A model generated the notes under the pieces. The model ran no database searches. It was not told where the DNA came from and was given only the letters and a program-made list of their open reading frames with translations. A program made the position numbers and the translations under genes. A stretch of DNA of 17,131 nt from Spirochaetaceae bacterium (GTDB lineage Bacteria; Spirochaetota; Spirochaetia; Treponematales; Breznakiellaceae), in contig JAITHM010000062.1 of assembly GCA_031279965.1 (NCBI GenBank), positions 1-17,131 of the forward strand, given 5' to 3'. Numbering within the stretch: the stretch's first letter is position 1; each line of letters opens with the position of its first letter. Below are positions 5,866 to 13,805 of this stretch, one piece after another.

Positions 5866-7134
5866 ATGACAAACAAAACAAGAGGGGGATTTTGGTCCCT
5901 GATAACGGTATCCTGCCGGAACATTACCCGCAATACAAGACGGACCGCAATGTGTGTTGTTGCGGTGGCAATAGCGGTATTTTTTACGGTAGTGATGCAG
6001 TCCATGATGAGTGGTATGATGAAGGGCATCGAGAATGTGGTGCAAGTTTTCGACACCGGACACGTAAGCATAGTTTCTGCCGAGTATGAGGCAGATAACG
6101 AATATATGCCCGTCCAATACCCCATTGCGGGGGGCAAAAGCCGCGCAGAACTGGAAGCAGAGATAAAGGCCGTTCCTGGTGTGCGGGAGGTGTTTCCTCG
6201 AATTTCAGCCTACGCTACTTTGCAGGACAGCACGGTAAAACACGCGATCCTGTGGGGGATTGATGCAGAAGCAGAAACGGCATTCAATTATTTTAACATG
6301 ACGAACCGCACCAACGGCTTGACGGCCGGGCGTTTTCCGGCGGCAGGCAGCAATGAGTGCGCCATCGGGGCGCGGATGGCGGAAAAGGCTGGACTTAAAA
6401 TCGGAGATGAGATTCCACTTAAAACAATTTCCGCGCAGTTTTCCGATAAGATGTGGGCGCCCAAAATTGTAGGAATCTACACCTTCGACTACCTCAAATA
6501 TGACGATGGCGGAATCCTTGTTGACTACGGACGGCTTGCGCGGCTTCTTTCAATGGGGGACAGCGTTCAACAATTATTTATCTATGCGGATAATTCGATG
6601 CGAAGCAAAACAATTGCCGCACAGATCTCTTCTCTACTGGGAAAAGGTGATGTCGTGCGGGACTGGCGGGACAACTATTTTGTGGCAGTGATGCGGCAGA
6701 GCGCTGTTATTTTCTACGCGGTAGAATTGGTATTTCTTATCGTGGCAAGTTTTCTCATCATCAATACAGTGATAATGATCATCCACGAGCGTATAAAAGA
6801 AATAGGCATGATGGGTAGTCTTGGCATGACTCGCCGTGAAATCGTAGAGGTGTTTTTCTTTGAGGCGTTGTTCCTCAGCGTCCTCGGTTCACTGGCCGGC
6901 GCGGTGTTGGGTGGAATTGTAACTTTCACCGGTTCGTTTTTCCCGCTGGATTTTAACGCGATGACCGGTGCCGGCCTCAAGGATTTTCCCATATCAGGTA
7001 CGTTGTTTCTGGAATTCTCCGTTTCAATCCTTGCGTCAAGCTTCGGGTTTGGAGTCCTCATCGCTTCGGTCTGCACGCTGATTCCCTCGTTGAAAAGCGC
7101 TTTCGTGGAGCCCGTCGAGGCTTTACGGAGATAG
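5866..7134 (+). CDS. FtsX-family ABC permease (second subunit)
   Basis: Second inner-membrane permease of the same exporter, 422 residues, standard MacB/LolE architecture. TM1 is about 27-47, a periplasmic domain spans about 50-275, and three TMs lie at about 281-306, 331-357 and 382-406. The coupling motif is HERIKEIGMMGSLGMTRREI (307-326). AGGAGG overlaps the previous stop and lies 5 nt before the ATG. Two distinct permeases plus one ATPase resembles LolCDE more than the single-polypeptide MacB. It is the last gene of the operon. The 38-nt gap to the convergent next gene holds only a weak hairpin, GCAAAGC/GCTTGC (7143-7166), without a T run, so termination is not clearly encoded. Confidence 0.92.
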   Translation: MTNKTRGGFWSLITVSCRNITRNTRRTAMCVVAVAIAVFFTVVMQSMMSGMMKGIENVVQVFDTGHVSIVSAEYEADNEYMPVQYPIAGGKSRAELEAEIKAVPGVREVFPRISAYATLQDSTVKHAILWGIDAEAETAFNYFNMTNRTNGLTAGRFPAAGSNECAIGARMAEKAGLKIGDEIPLKTISAQFSDKMWAPKIVGIYTFDYLKYDDGGILVDYGRLARLLSMGDSVQQLFIYADNSMRSKTIAAQISSLLGKGDVVRDWRDNYFVAVMRQSAVIFYAVELVFLIVASFLIINTVIMIIHERIKEIGMMGSLGMTRREIVEVFFFEALFLSVLGSLAGAVLGGIVTFTGSFFPLDFNAMTGAGLKDFPISGTLFLEFSVSILASSFGFGVLIASVCTLIPSLKSAFVEPVEALRR

Positions 7135-7172
7135 CGGGATAGGCAAAGCTTAAGGCGGCGGCTTGCAAGATT

Positions 7173-8831
7173 TCAGATTGAAGACAGACAGGAATCTATC
7201 AGTGTGATAAAGGGGTCAAGCTCGGAACGGAGCCGTTTTAGGAATCCTGTATCGCTTACCGGAGGCCGCCGTCCTCCGGCTCCGGCGCAATCGGGAAAAT
7301 GCGCCCAGAGATAGTCGGCCTCGTTAATCAGCCATTCCAGCCGTTCTTCCGGTGCGTTCTGGCGGCCTGTTAATATTCCGCGTATTTCATTCAGCATCGC
7401 ACGTTCTTTTTCAAAAAATGCACTAAGCCGGAGGTGTGATTCTGGCTGCGGTACCGGTGGTATGGGAGTTAAAACAGATTTTTTGACCAGACGGGGTGCT
7501 TCGCCTAACAGCGCAACCGCTTCTGCAATATTCAGTTTGTGGCAGCCTAAATCAAGACCTGTTCCATGAATTTCCATAACACGGCCGCCAAACTCATCTC
7601 TAAAAAGAGCGAGGTACCGGCGAAGGGCAGGATCGCTGCGTACCATGCCCCCTGATTTAGAATGTACCGCCGCCGAACCAGTGCGGAATATCGTTTGCAC
7701 ATAGTAAAGGCCGTAAAACCGGTTCGTTTGCCGGAGTAGAGTACGATGTGATGGGCTGCCTCGTGTATGATAGCTGTCAAGCGTATACGAAAAATCGATA
7801 CCGGCAACGGTAACAGGACCTTTTCCAAGCCGTAGCGCCAATGCGGTGGCACAAAGTCCAACCGAACCTAATGGGGGAAGCTCCGGGGGCAGCAGTCCCG
7901 TAGCAGCAAGCCGGGTAAAAAGCCGCAGTGGCGTCCAAGCTGTCCAGAAGAAGCGCGGCTGTCCTGCGGCAAATTCAGCCTGAGCATGAAGCGCGGAAAG
8001 ATCCATCACAATGGGCAGTGTTTCGCCGCCCCAGCCGCAAAAATCAGCTAAATTCCAGTGCTGAGCTTCGAGTACGACCACAAGATCGGGACGTATTCCG
8101 CGCGCTTGAAGCGGGGCAAGCGCTGTATCAACGGCAACAATCGCCGGAAGCGGCTTCCCCGATGCGATAAGGCTGTCGAGCAGCGGATCAAGTGAAGCGC
8201 CCGCCCCTGCTACCAGCACCGGCCGTTCTCCCAAATCGAGCGTTTCAAGTGGCGGGCTCTGTGCAAGAAGCGAAAGGTTTCGGAAGAAATTCCGGATGTA
8301 GAGCCGGCCCAACCGGCTTAATGTCATTGCGTTTCCCCACTCAAGCGCAATAATACGGCGGAGCGCGTTAGCGCAGTCATCGTACCAAGCGGCGGCAAGA
8401 GCGCGCCCTCCCCCCAGGTTAAGTTCTTCAAGACGGCGAAATTGCCGCTGTCCCCATTTTTTCCGAACCGACCGTAAAACAGATGCACTCTCTGTGCTGT
8501 AAGCAATAAGCACATTGTGCTGTTGTACAAGGCTACGGTTAATGTGTTGGCAGCTTAGCTCATAGAGGAGCTTATCAGTTTCGATACAGAGCAGTGCAGA
8601 ATTATCAGGAAGCGCGCTGGCCAAACGGTCAAGCCCATAGCCTAAGAGTGGCGACGGACAAAAATAAAGCGTACGTTCTTTTAATGGAAGGTGGGCATTT
8701 ATAAGCCGTTCCGCCGCAGCGACAGGATCAATACGGGAAAGGAGGGTTTTACCACAATACAGTACTGAAAAACCACGGCGGGCGGCGATTTTTCGGGGAA
8801 AATCAGCCGTCTGCCCGGCGTTTTCAGTCAA
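7173..8831 (-). CDS. Maf/MptE-like (DUF115) glycosyltransferase-family protein
   Basis: Relative of motility-associated factor (Maf) proteins, which are implicated in adding nonulosonic sugars to flagellins; the conserved core (PF01973) also occurs in archaeal MptE. From this start it has 552 residues. The core is around residues 205-260, with a strand-turn VLVAGAGASLD, then VAVDTALAPL and IRPDLVVVLEAQ, a Rossmann-like nucleotide-binding arrangement. VAGIDFSY and CHKLNIAEAV follow. No signal peptide or TM is seen, so it is cytoplasmic. Start is uncertain: the TTG at 8831 overlaps the upstream stop by 8 nt, which suits re-initiation. A TTG at 8873 would add 14 residues; neither has a good ribosome binding site and no early ATG exists. 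The acceptor and sugar cannot be deduced. Confidence 0.8.
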   Translation of the reverse strand: MTENAGQTADFPRKIAARRGFSVLYCGKTLLSRIDPVAAAERLINAHLPLKERTLYFCPSPLLGYGLDRLASALPDNSALLCIETDKLLYELSCQHINRSLVQQHNVLIAYSTESASVLRSVRKKWGQRQFRRLEELNLGGGRALAAAWYDDCANALRRIIALEWGNAMTLSRLGRLYIRNFFRNLSLLAQSPPLETLDLGERPVLVAGAGASLDPLLDSLIASGKPLPAIVAVDTALAPLQARGIRPDLVVVLEAQHWNLADFCGWGGETLPIVMDLSALHAQAEFAAGQPRFFWTAWTPLRLFTRLAATGLLPPELPPLGSVGLCATALALRLGKGPVTVAGIDFSYTLDSYHTRGSPSHRTLLRQTNRFYGLYYVQTIFRTGSAAVHSKSGGMVRSDPALRRYLALFRDEFGGRVMEIHGTGLDLGCHKLNIAEAVALLGEAPRLVKKSVLTPIPPVPQPESHLRLSAFFEKERAMLNEIRGILTGRQNAPEERLEWLINEADYLWAHFPDCAGAGGRRPPVSDTGFLKRLRSELDPFITLIDSCLSSI

Positions 8832-10389
8832 GATTTGAGGTGGACGAAAACAATGTCGCGTAACGCGGCTCAAAATTATTTTTTAATTTGGGACTGTTCA
8901 AAAATGCATCATCAACACTGCGCATAATTTCGTTTTCAATAAATGATGTTTTATAAAGGTTTATTGTATTTTTTGCCGCTTCTTCATCGGTAATTTCTTC
9001 AACAGGAAGTATAACCACAACAGTCTGCTGTCCGGAACTGATTACAAAAGGTTCCGTCGGCTTGCCAACCGGCGTCGAAAATGCCCGTTTCCAGAAATTT
9101 TCACTTGTTGCTGCGCTGTCCAACGGAGCAGGTTCTGATATTCGAGAAAAGAGTGTATTATTGCCATAGTTCAAGGGGATGGGGCCAAAATCTTTCGACT
9201 CAACATTGTAGGCAAATATGGCAATATCCCACGATCCGCCTTCAACATCCTTGCCAAAACTTGATGCGCGTTCAATAAGCCAGTCTTCAATTATACCTGG
9301 TTCTGATTCGGTCATGTAATTCCGTATTTTGGTGAGCACCGCTTCGTCATCAGTATTGGCTGCTTCGGCAGCACTTTCCGCCCGGAAAATTCCCCAGCCA
9401 TCGGCGAGTTTTACCGGAGAGCTCAATTCTCCCGCGGCCAAATCTACAACGGCGCTGCGTTCGGTCTCGTCAGGAATCAGCGCGGCAAGCTCCCAGGCCA
9501 TACGAGTTCCTGCATCGCCGCCTGCCTGTTTATACGAATCTTCTGAATATGTCTTTGCTGCATCTTCAAAGGTTGTTGTCCCATTTTTAATTGAATCGAG
9601 CACTTTCTGCGCTTCTGTGGCATCTTTCGCCGCACCAAGCGTTATCTGTGAAAGGTGCGTATTTTTAAAAAGACCGGCATTTTCCTCTGCCCATGCGCTT
9701 GCTTCACTGTTGGGATACAAGCTGTAAGGGAAAAGAGCGATTTTGAATTTTCGCTGGATTTTAGCCATTGAACCGATAAAATCAGCTTCTTGGGGAGCAT
9801 TCAGCAGTGTCCAACTGTATTTTGACGTAGCTGAATCACCATCGCTTTTTATATCACGACGCGAAACATCATCATAATAACGGCCTATGATAACTGAATC
9901 CCGCACCTGATTGTAAATTGTGCGCCGTTGGGCAGTTGAATCAGCACGGTAGCGGAGTAATGAAAACACGCCGTTCTCTTGATAACGGGGCAATTCGGCA
10001 ACTTTTCGGTCGACCAGACTCTTCGGTGGTTCGTAAGGCGCTTTTTTCATCGTCTCAAGAATTGCCGCCCGTACAACAGAAAGATTAAACGCCTGTTCTG
10101 TTGCATAGCGTTCATTCCGGTATTGCCGCATTTGTTCAAGATTATATCTTCGCTGTTCGGCAAAAAAACTGCCCGGAGTAAATTCAATAGGAATTTTATC
10201 GTAATATCCAAAGGTTAACTCATCGTTGCTTAACACGCCGCGTTTCGGCAGTATCCAGTCTCCGGCTCCCCAGAAAACAAACGAAATAATTACCAAAATA
10301 AGGATAAGCACTGTTCCGGTAAATAAAGCCGGATTTCGTTTAAACTTTCGCGCTATTTCTGATTCTTTCTGATCATCATGCAAAGCCAT
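8824..10389 (-). CDS. Membrane-anchored PpiD/SurA-like peptidyl-prolyl isomerase
   Basis: Foldase facing the periplasm that would help secreted or outer-membrane proteins fold. Of 521 residues, a cytoplasmic N-tail is followed by one TM (about 21-41), a SurA_N-like helical region (about 90-180) and one parvulin-type domain (about 246-338). That domain shows the expected order ITLGAAKD, FEDAAKTYSED, GGDAG and GELSSPVKLADGWGIFRAES. The C-terminal part is poorly conserved. PpiD of enterobacteria is longer (about 620 aa) with the same TM-N-domain-parvulin layout. Many such parvulin domains lack activity, so chaperone function is safer than isomerase activity. GGAGG precedes the ATG by 6 nt. It lies 20 nt downstream of RNase Y and overlaps the Maf-like gene. 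Confidence 0.85.
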   Translation of the reverse strand: MALHDDQKESEIARKFKRNPALFTGTVLILILVIISFVFWGAGDWILPKRGVLSNDELTFGYYDKIPIEFTPGSFFAEQRRYNLEQMRQYRNERYATEQAFNLSVVRAAILETMKKAPYEPPKSLVDRKVAELPRYQENGVFSLLRYRADSTAQRRTIYNQVRDSVIIGRYYDDVSRRDIKSDGDSATSKYSWTLLNAPQEADFIGSMAKIQRKFKIALFPYSLYPNSEASAWAEENAGLFKNTHLSQITLGAAKDATEAQKVLDSIKNGTTTFEDAAKTYSEDSYKQAGGDAGTRMAWELAALIPDETERSAVVDLAAGELSSPVKLADGWGIFRAESAAEAANTDDEAVLTKIRNYMTESEPGIIEDWLIERASSFGKDVEGGSWDIAIFAYNVESKDFGPIPLNYGNNTLFSRISEPAPLDSAATSENFWKRAFSTPVGKPTEPFVISSGQQTVVVILPVEEITDEEAAKNTINLYKTSFIENEIMRSVDDAFLNSPKLKNNFEPRYATLFSSTSNLD

Positions 10390-10409
10390 TATTTTCCTCC
10401 ATAAATACC

Positions 10410-11939
10410 TTACCGCGCGTATTCGACAATGCGTGTTTCGCGTATCATTGTTACTTTAATTCTGCCTGGATAGCGTAGATCATTTTCGATCTTACGCACA
10501 ACATCTCTGGCAAGACTGCGCGCGCCATCATCACTTACTGCGTCATTATGTACTACAATACGAAGCTCACGGCCTGCCTGGATAGCAAATGCTTTCTCAA
10601 CTCCATCAAAACCGGAAGCGATATTTTCCAGATTTTTAAGGCGCTTTGTATAGGTATCCATTGTTTCTTTGCGCGCGCCGGGACGTGCCGCGGAAATAGT
10701 GTCGGCAATCTGGACAATAATGCTTTCAATGCATGATGGTTCAATGTCGGCATGGTGGCTCCCTATCATGTTGAGTACGCGGGGATCTTCGCCCATCTTC
10801 CGCGCCATCTCCATGCCAATTTCTGCGTGGTTCAGTTCGCTGTCGGTATCAACACCCTTTCCAATATCGTGGAGCAGCGCTCCCCGCCTGGTAAGCTCGC
10901 GGTTTGCCCCCAGTTCGGCAGCCAGCGTCGCCGCGATAAGCGCAACCTCTTTTGAGTGAACCAGTACATTCTGGCCATAACTTGTGCGAAAATAGAGCCT
11001 TCCCAGCGCTCGTATAGCATCGTGACTCATATTGTGTATGCCAAGATTGTAAAGCGCTTTTTCACCTTCTTCAAAGATACGCTGAGAAGTTTCTTTCGAA
11101 ACCTTTGCGACAATTTCCTCGATGCGCGCCGGATGAATACGCCCGTCAGCGACAAGACGTTCCATTGCAACTTTTGCGATTTCGCGGCGAACTGGATCGA
11201 AACATGAAATTACGACGGCTTCCGGCGTATCGTCAATAATAACATCAACTCCCGTCAATGTTTCAAGCGTTCGGATATTTCTGCCTTCGCGGCCAATAAT
11301 ACGCCCCTTCATCTCGTCGCTGGGCAGAGTAACTGTCGAGACTGTAATGTCGCTGGTAACCTCGGTGGCCACTCGCTGCATTGCTGTTACCAGTATTGAT
11401 AACGCCTTTTTTTCAGCGGCTAAATTCGCCTCGTTCTCAATCTTGTTGATAATAGTCTGAGCGTCATGTTTTGCAACATTTTCAAGATCTTTGATGATCA
11501 GATTTTTTGCTTCTTCCGCACTTAAACCCGAAATTCGCTCTAACTCCCGGCGGTAGCGCTCTTCTTCATGCGCCAATGCTTCTTCCCGCTTTTTATTCGC
11601 CTTCTCTTTTTCCTGAATTTGCTGCTCTACACGTTCAATTTGACGCGATTTTTTCTCAATAGTATCCTCTTTTTGCGCCAATCTATTCTCAAAACGTTGC
11701 AGTTCAGCCCTGCGTTCCCGAGTTTCCCTCTCGTGCTGATGTTGTTCACTGATAACTTTCTCTTTTGCCTCAAGAAGCATTTCCTTCTTGATTGTCTCAG
11801 CATCTCGAACAGCATCTTTCTTAATCCTCGCGGCAATCTGTTCTGTTGCCGTAAGTTGAAATTTCGCATAAAGCCATCTAATAGTCCAGCCTAAGGTTAA
11901 CCCGGCAAGAGGAAGGATAATCCATAACACAATCCACAT
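10410..11939 (-). CDS. rny: Ribonuclease Y
   Basis: Membrane-tethered endoribonuclease that starts mRNA decay. It has 509 residues from this start. One N-terminal TM (2-22) is followed by a long charged coiled coil (about 35-175), a KH RNA-binding domain with GRIIGREGRNIR (212-223) and an HD metal-binding domain with HS (328) and HDIGKG (357-362), then SHHADIEP. The C-terminus ending TRIVEYAR is intact; the B. subtilis enzyme has about 520 aa. The ATG at 11939 is chosen because it follows AAGGGG by 6 nt and places the TM at the extreme N-terminus. Upstream TTG (11990) and ATG (11981) codons fall inside the promoter. It is the first gene of an operon with the PpiD-like and Maf-like genes. Confidence 0.97.
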   Translation of the reverse strand: MWIVLWIILPLAGLTLGWTIRWLYAKFQLTATEQIAARIKKDAVRDAETIKKEMLLEAKEKVISEQHQHERETRERRAELQRFENRLAQKEDTIEKKSRQIERVEQQIQEKEKANKKREEALAHEEERYRRELERISGLSAEEAKNLIIKDLENVAKHDAQTIINKIENEANLAAEKKALSILVTAMQRVATEVTSDITVSTVTLPSDEMKGRIIGREGRNIRTLETLTGVDVIIDDTPEAVVISCFDPVRREIAKVAMERLVADGRIHPARIEEIVAKVSKETSQRIFEEGEKALYNLGIHNMSHDAIRALGRLYFRTSYGQNVLVHSKEVALIAATLAAELGANRELTRRGALLHDIGKGVDTDSELNHAEIGMEMARKMGEDPRVLNMIGSHHADIEPSCIESIIVQIADTISAARPGARKETMDTYTKRLKNLENIASGFDGVEKAFAIQAGRELRIVVHNDAVSDDGARSLARDVVRKIENDLRYPGRIKVTMIRETRIVEYAR

Positions 11940-11971
11940 CGTTAGCCCCTTACCGTAAAATAAATTAGCAT

Positions 11972-12000
11972 ATCCTACCATACCCTTCAAAATTGTTCAA
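11972..12000 (-). promoter_or_regulatory. Promoter of the rny operon
   Basis: On the minus strand, TTGAAC (12000-11995), a 17-nt spacer and TAGGAT (11977-11972) form a plausible sigma-70 promoter (four of six matches each). The start would be near 11965, leaving a leader of about 25 nt with AAGGGG before the ATG at 11939. This supports the short start of RNase Y. Confidence 0.5.
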
Positions 12001-12219
12001 GCCCTAAGTTTACTCATAATTCAGACAAAAAAGGCGGCAATTGTTTTCTGTTCTTTGAGTATAATAATTAAGCTTTAAAGAGGTTGGGGGGAGGGAGTGT
12101 TGTTAAGGTATGAAAGCAGGTTTTGGAATGAGGCCATAGCCGTTTTTGTTTGCATCTGACGTACTTTAAAAAACTGCCATAGACAGGCGCATATCCGCCG
12201 CTTAAGTCTGGTGTCTGTC

Positions 12220-12248
12220 TTGACGATATTTTCTTCATACTGTATAAT
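12220..12248 (+). promoter_or_regulatory. Promoter of the response-regulator/DegT operon
   Basis: TTGACG (12220-12225), a 17-nt spacer and a perfect TATAAT (12243-12248) form the best consensus promoter in the window. Transcription should begin near 12255, giving a leader of about 27 nt that carries AGGAGAGGAG ahead of the ATG at 12282. Confidence 0.75.
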
Positions 12249-12281
12249 AACGCAGATGTTTACAATTTTGAGGAGAGGAGC

Positions 12282-12719
12282 ATGATTGCTAAGAGCAGTT
12301 TTCCAGGAGATGGGAAGCCTCCTGCGGGGGTAAAGCCTGATGGCACCGCATATCGTGTGTTAATTGTTGATGATTCGATGTTTATTGCCAAGCAATTGGG
12401 GCAAATTCTTACTTCAGAGGGCTTTGAAGTTGCCGATACTGCGGGCGATGGTGCTCAAGGGTTAGAGAAATACACGACAGCAGGTCAAGGTAAAATTGAT
12501 CTTGTAACGATGGATATTACCATGCCCGTTATGGATGGCGTTACAGCGCTTGAAAAAATCCTTGAATTTGACAAAGATGCCAAAGTAATTATGGTGAGCG
12601 CACTAGGCAAAGAAGACGTTGTAAAAAAATGCCTTCTTACCGGCGCGAAAAGCTACATTGTTAAACCATTAGATCGGGCTAAAGTACTCGAAAGGGTTAC
12701 TACAGTATTATCCCGGTAA
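12282..12719 (+). CDS. Single-domain response regulator (CheY-like)
   Basis: Cytoplasmic phospho-receiver protein with no output domain, 145 residues. The receiver fold runs from VLIVDDSMF (27-34) to the end. The acidic pair is Asp30-Asp31, the phospho-acceptor Asp78 sits in TMDITMP, the switch residue is Ser106 (MVSALGK) and the invariant Lys is 128 (VKPLD), so it should be phosphorylatable. A 24-residue Gly/Pro-rich N-terminal extension precedes the fold, which normal CheY lacks. No histidine kinase or other chemotaxis gene is adjacent. AGGAG precedes the ATG closely. It is followed after 15 nt by the DegT-like gene. It could be a second CheY for motility or a signalling adaptor with an unknown partner. 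Confidence 0.93.
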   Translation: MIAKSSFPGDGKPPAGVKPDGTAYRVLIVDDSMFIAKQLGQILTSEGFEVADTAGDGAQGLEKYTTAGQGKIDLVTMDITMPVMDGVTALEKILEFDKDAKVIMVSALGKEDVVKKCLLTGAKSYIVKPLDRAKVLERVTTVLSR

Positions 12720-12734
12720 CCGCCTGGAGTATTC

Positions 12735-13775
12735 ATGATTATTGAAGTTCACTCTCCTACGATACGACGCAAGGAGATGGACGCTGTTCTTACCCAGCTT
12801 GTTGAGGAGCATATAGGCCCGGGAGAGCAGGCCCGGCGGCTTATCCAAATTGCTAAAGAACATTTACAGTTCGATTATGCTCTTGCACTGCGAAGTCCGG
12901 CAGAGGCGCTTGCACTGGCGCTTTCGCTGGTGTGCGGCGAAGACGCAAGAACGGGTTATGCGCTTATCTCGGCACTTTCACCACGCTATTACCTACGCTC
13001 CCTGGCAAATGCGGGGATAAAGCCATTGTTCTGTGATGTGGAAGAAGGAACTGCATGTGTTTCCGCCGCAACGGTACGTGCCGCGCTGGAACGTGCTGTT
13101 GGAGAAGTGCGTTGTCTTGTTATTCATGAAACCCTTGGCTTTTTGCCGGAAATGCAGCCATTGTGTGATTTAGGCATACCTCTTATAGAAGATTGTTCAA
13201 TGGCATATGGTTCGCATTTTGATGAACGCCGAGCGGGATCGTTTGGAACATTTTCAATTTTAGGACTTGAGGAACGTGATATGCTAACTGCCGGCGGAGG
13301 GGCGTTGCTTTTTGCAATGGACCGGCGGGATGCGGCTGTTGTGCGGAATATCGCCGCGCTGCCGCCTGAATACGGCCTACCCGATATGAATGCGGCGATG
13401 GCTCTTGTGCAATTCCGCGAGACGGGGCGCAATACCGAAAAGCGCGCAACGCTTGCCCAGCTTTACACCGACGCAGCGCTACGTGGGGGGCGGCATAAAC
13501 TTATTGTTCGGCCGCCGTCATTAAACTATAACAATTACGCCTTTCCCCTTGTTTTGGAGTCCGGCATGAAAGATGTTGTCAGTTATGCAAAAAAGAAAGA
13601 AATCGAAGTTGAACATGCCTTTGAAAATTCTATTGCCGGGTTTGGCCTGCTTCAAGCGGGAGAATGCCCCAATGCGGCTTCGCTGGCGCTTCGTACTGCG
13701 TTGTTCCCGCTCTATCCGCGTCTTGCGCAGGAATCGGCACAACGGGTGGCGCGGCTCATTCAAACACTTCCCTGA
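12735..13775 (+). CDS. DegT/DnrJ/EryC1-fold protein, probably not a PLP aminotransferase
   Basis: Homologue of PLP-dependent sugar aminotransferases, 346 residues, so somewhat short for the family (about 360-400). Recognisable blocks: AGIKPLFCDVEEGT (93-106), VIHETLGFLP (129-138), IEDCSMAYGS (151-160) with the Asp153 that would contact the PLP ring nitrogen, GSFGTFSI (168-175), TAGGGALLF (185-193) and a C-terminal FPLYPRL. Two key features are missing. The Schiff-base lysine, normally in a K-x-x-T-x-G-E-G-G-A context, aligns with Arg181. The phosphate-binding SGTxA near residue 54 is replaced by SPAEA. It may be a dehydratase-like variant, a PLP- or sugar-binding regulator, or a structural protein. 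GGAG lies 5 nt before the ATG. It shares an operon with the receiver protein. Confidence 0.75.
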   Translation: MIIEVHSPTIRRKEMDAVLTQLVEEHIGPGEQARRLIQIAKEHLQFDYALALRSPAEALALALSLVCGEDARTGYALISALSPRYYLRSLANAGIKPLFCDVEEGTACVSAATVRAALERAVGEVRCLVIHETLGFLPEMQPLCDLGIPLIEDCSMAYGSHFDERRAGSFGTFSILGLEERDMLTAGGGALLFAMDRRDAAVVRNIAALPPEYGLPDMNAAMALVQFRETGRNTEKRATLAQLYTDAALRGGRHKLIVRPPSLNYNNYAFPLVLESGMKDVVSYAKKKEIEVEHAFENSIAGFGLLQAGECPNAASLALRTALFPLYPRLAQESAQRVARLIQTLP

Positions 13776-13805
13776 ATAGGGCTATTTTCGCAGAGCAAGC
13801 GCATT

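Larger units (their letters stand above)
11940..12281. other. Divergent intergenic region between rny and the cheY-like gene
   Basis: This 342-nt region has no supported gene. It holds the rny promoter (11972-12000, minus) and the response-regulator promoter (12220-12248, plus). Between them are a G-rich tract (12082-12095) and a hairpin, GGCG-CATATC-CGCC (12186-12199). That hairpin lies within longer arms, AGACAG (12181-12186) and CTGTCT (12215-12220), that end at the -35 of the plus-strand promoter and could be a regulator site. Confidence 0.6.

Noticed and set aside
3452..7134. Assigning the ABC genes definitely as lolCDE or macB
   Set aside because: The motifs are shared by both groups, there is no adjacent membrane-fusion protein (MacA) or lipoprotein gene, and the first permease carries a large insertion; the substrate stays open.
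11940..11990. Longer RNase Y start at TTG 11990 or ATG 11981
   Set aside because: These codons fall within the predicted promoter and would put 14-17 residues before the N-terminal membrane anchor. ATG 11939 has a proper AAGGGG.
12082..12095. G-quadruplex in the G-rich run
   Set aside because: There is one long G run plus two short ones, without four well-spaced G tracts; not convincing.
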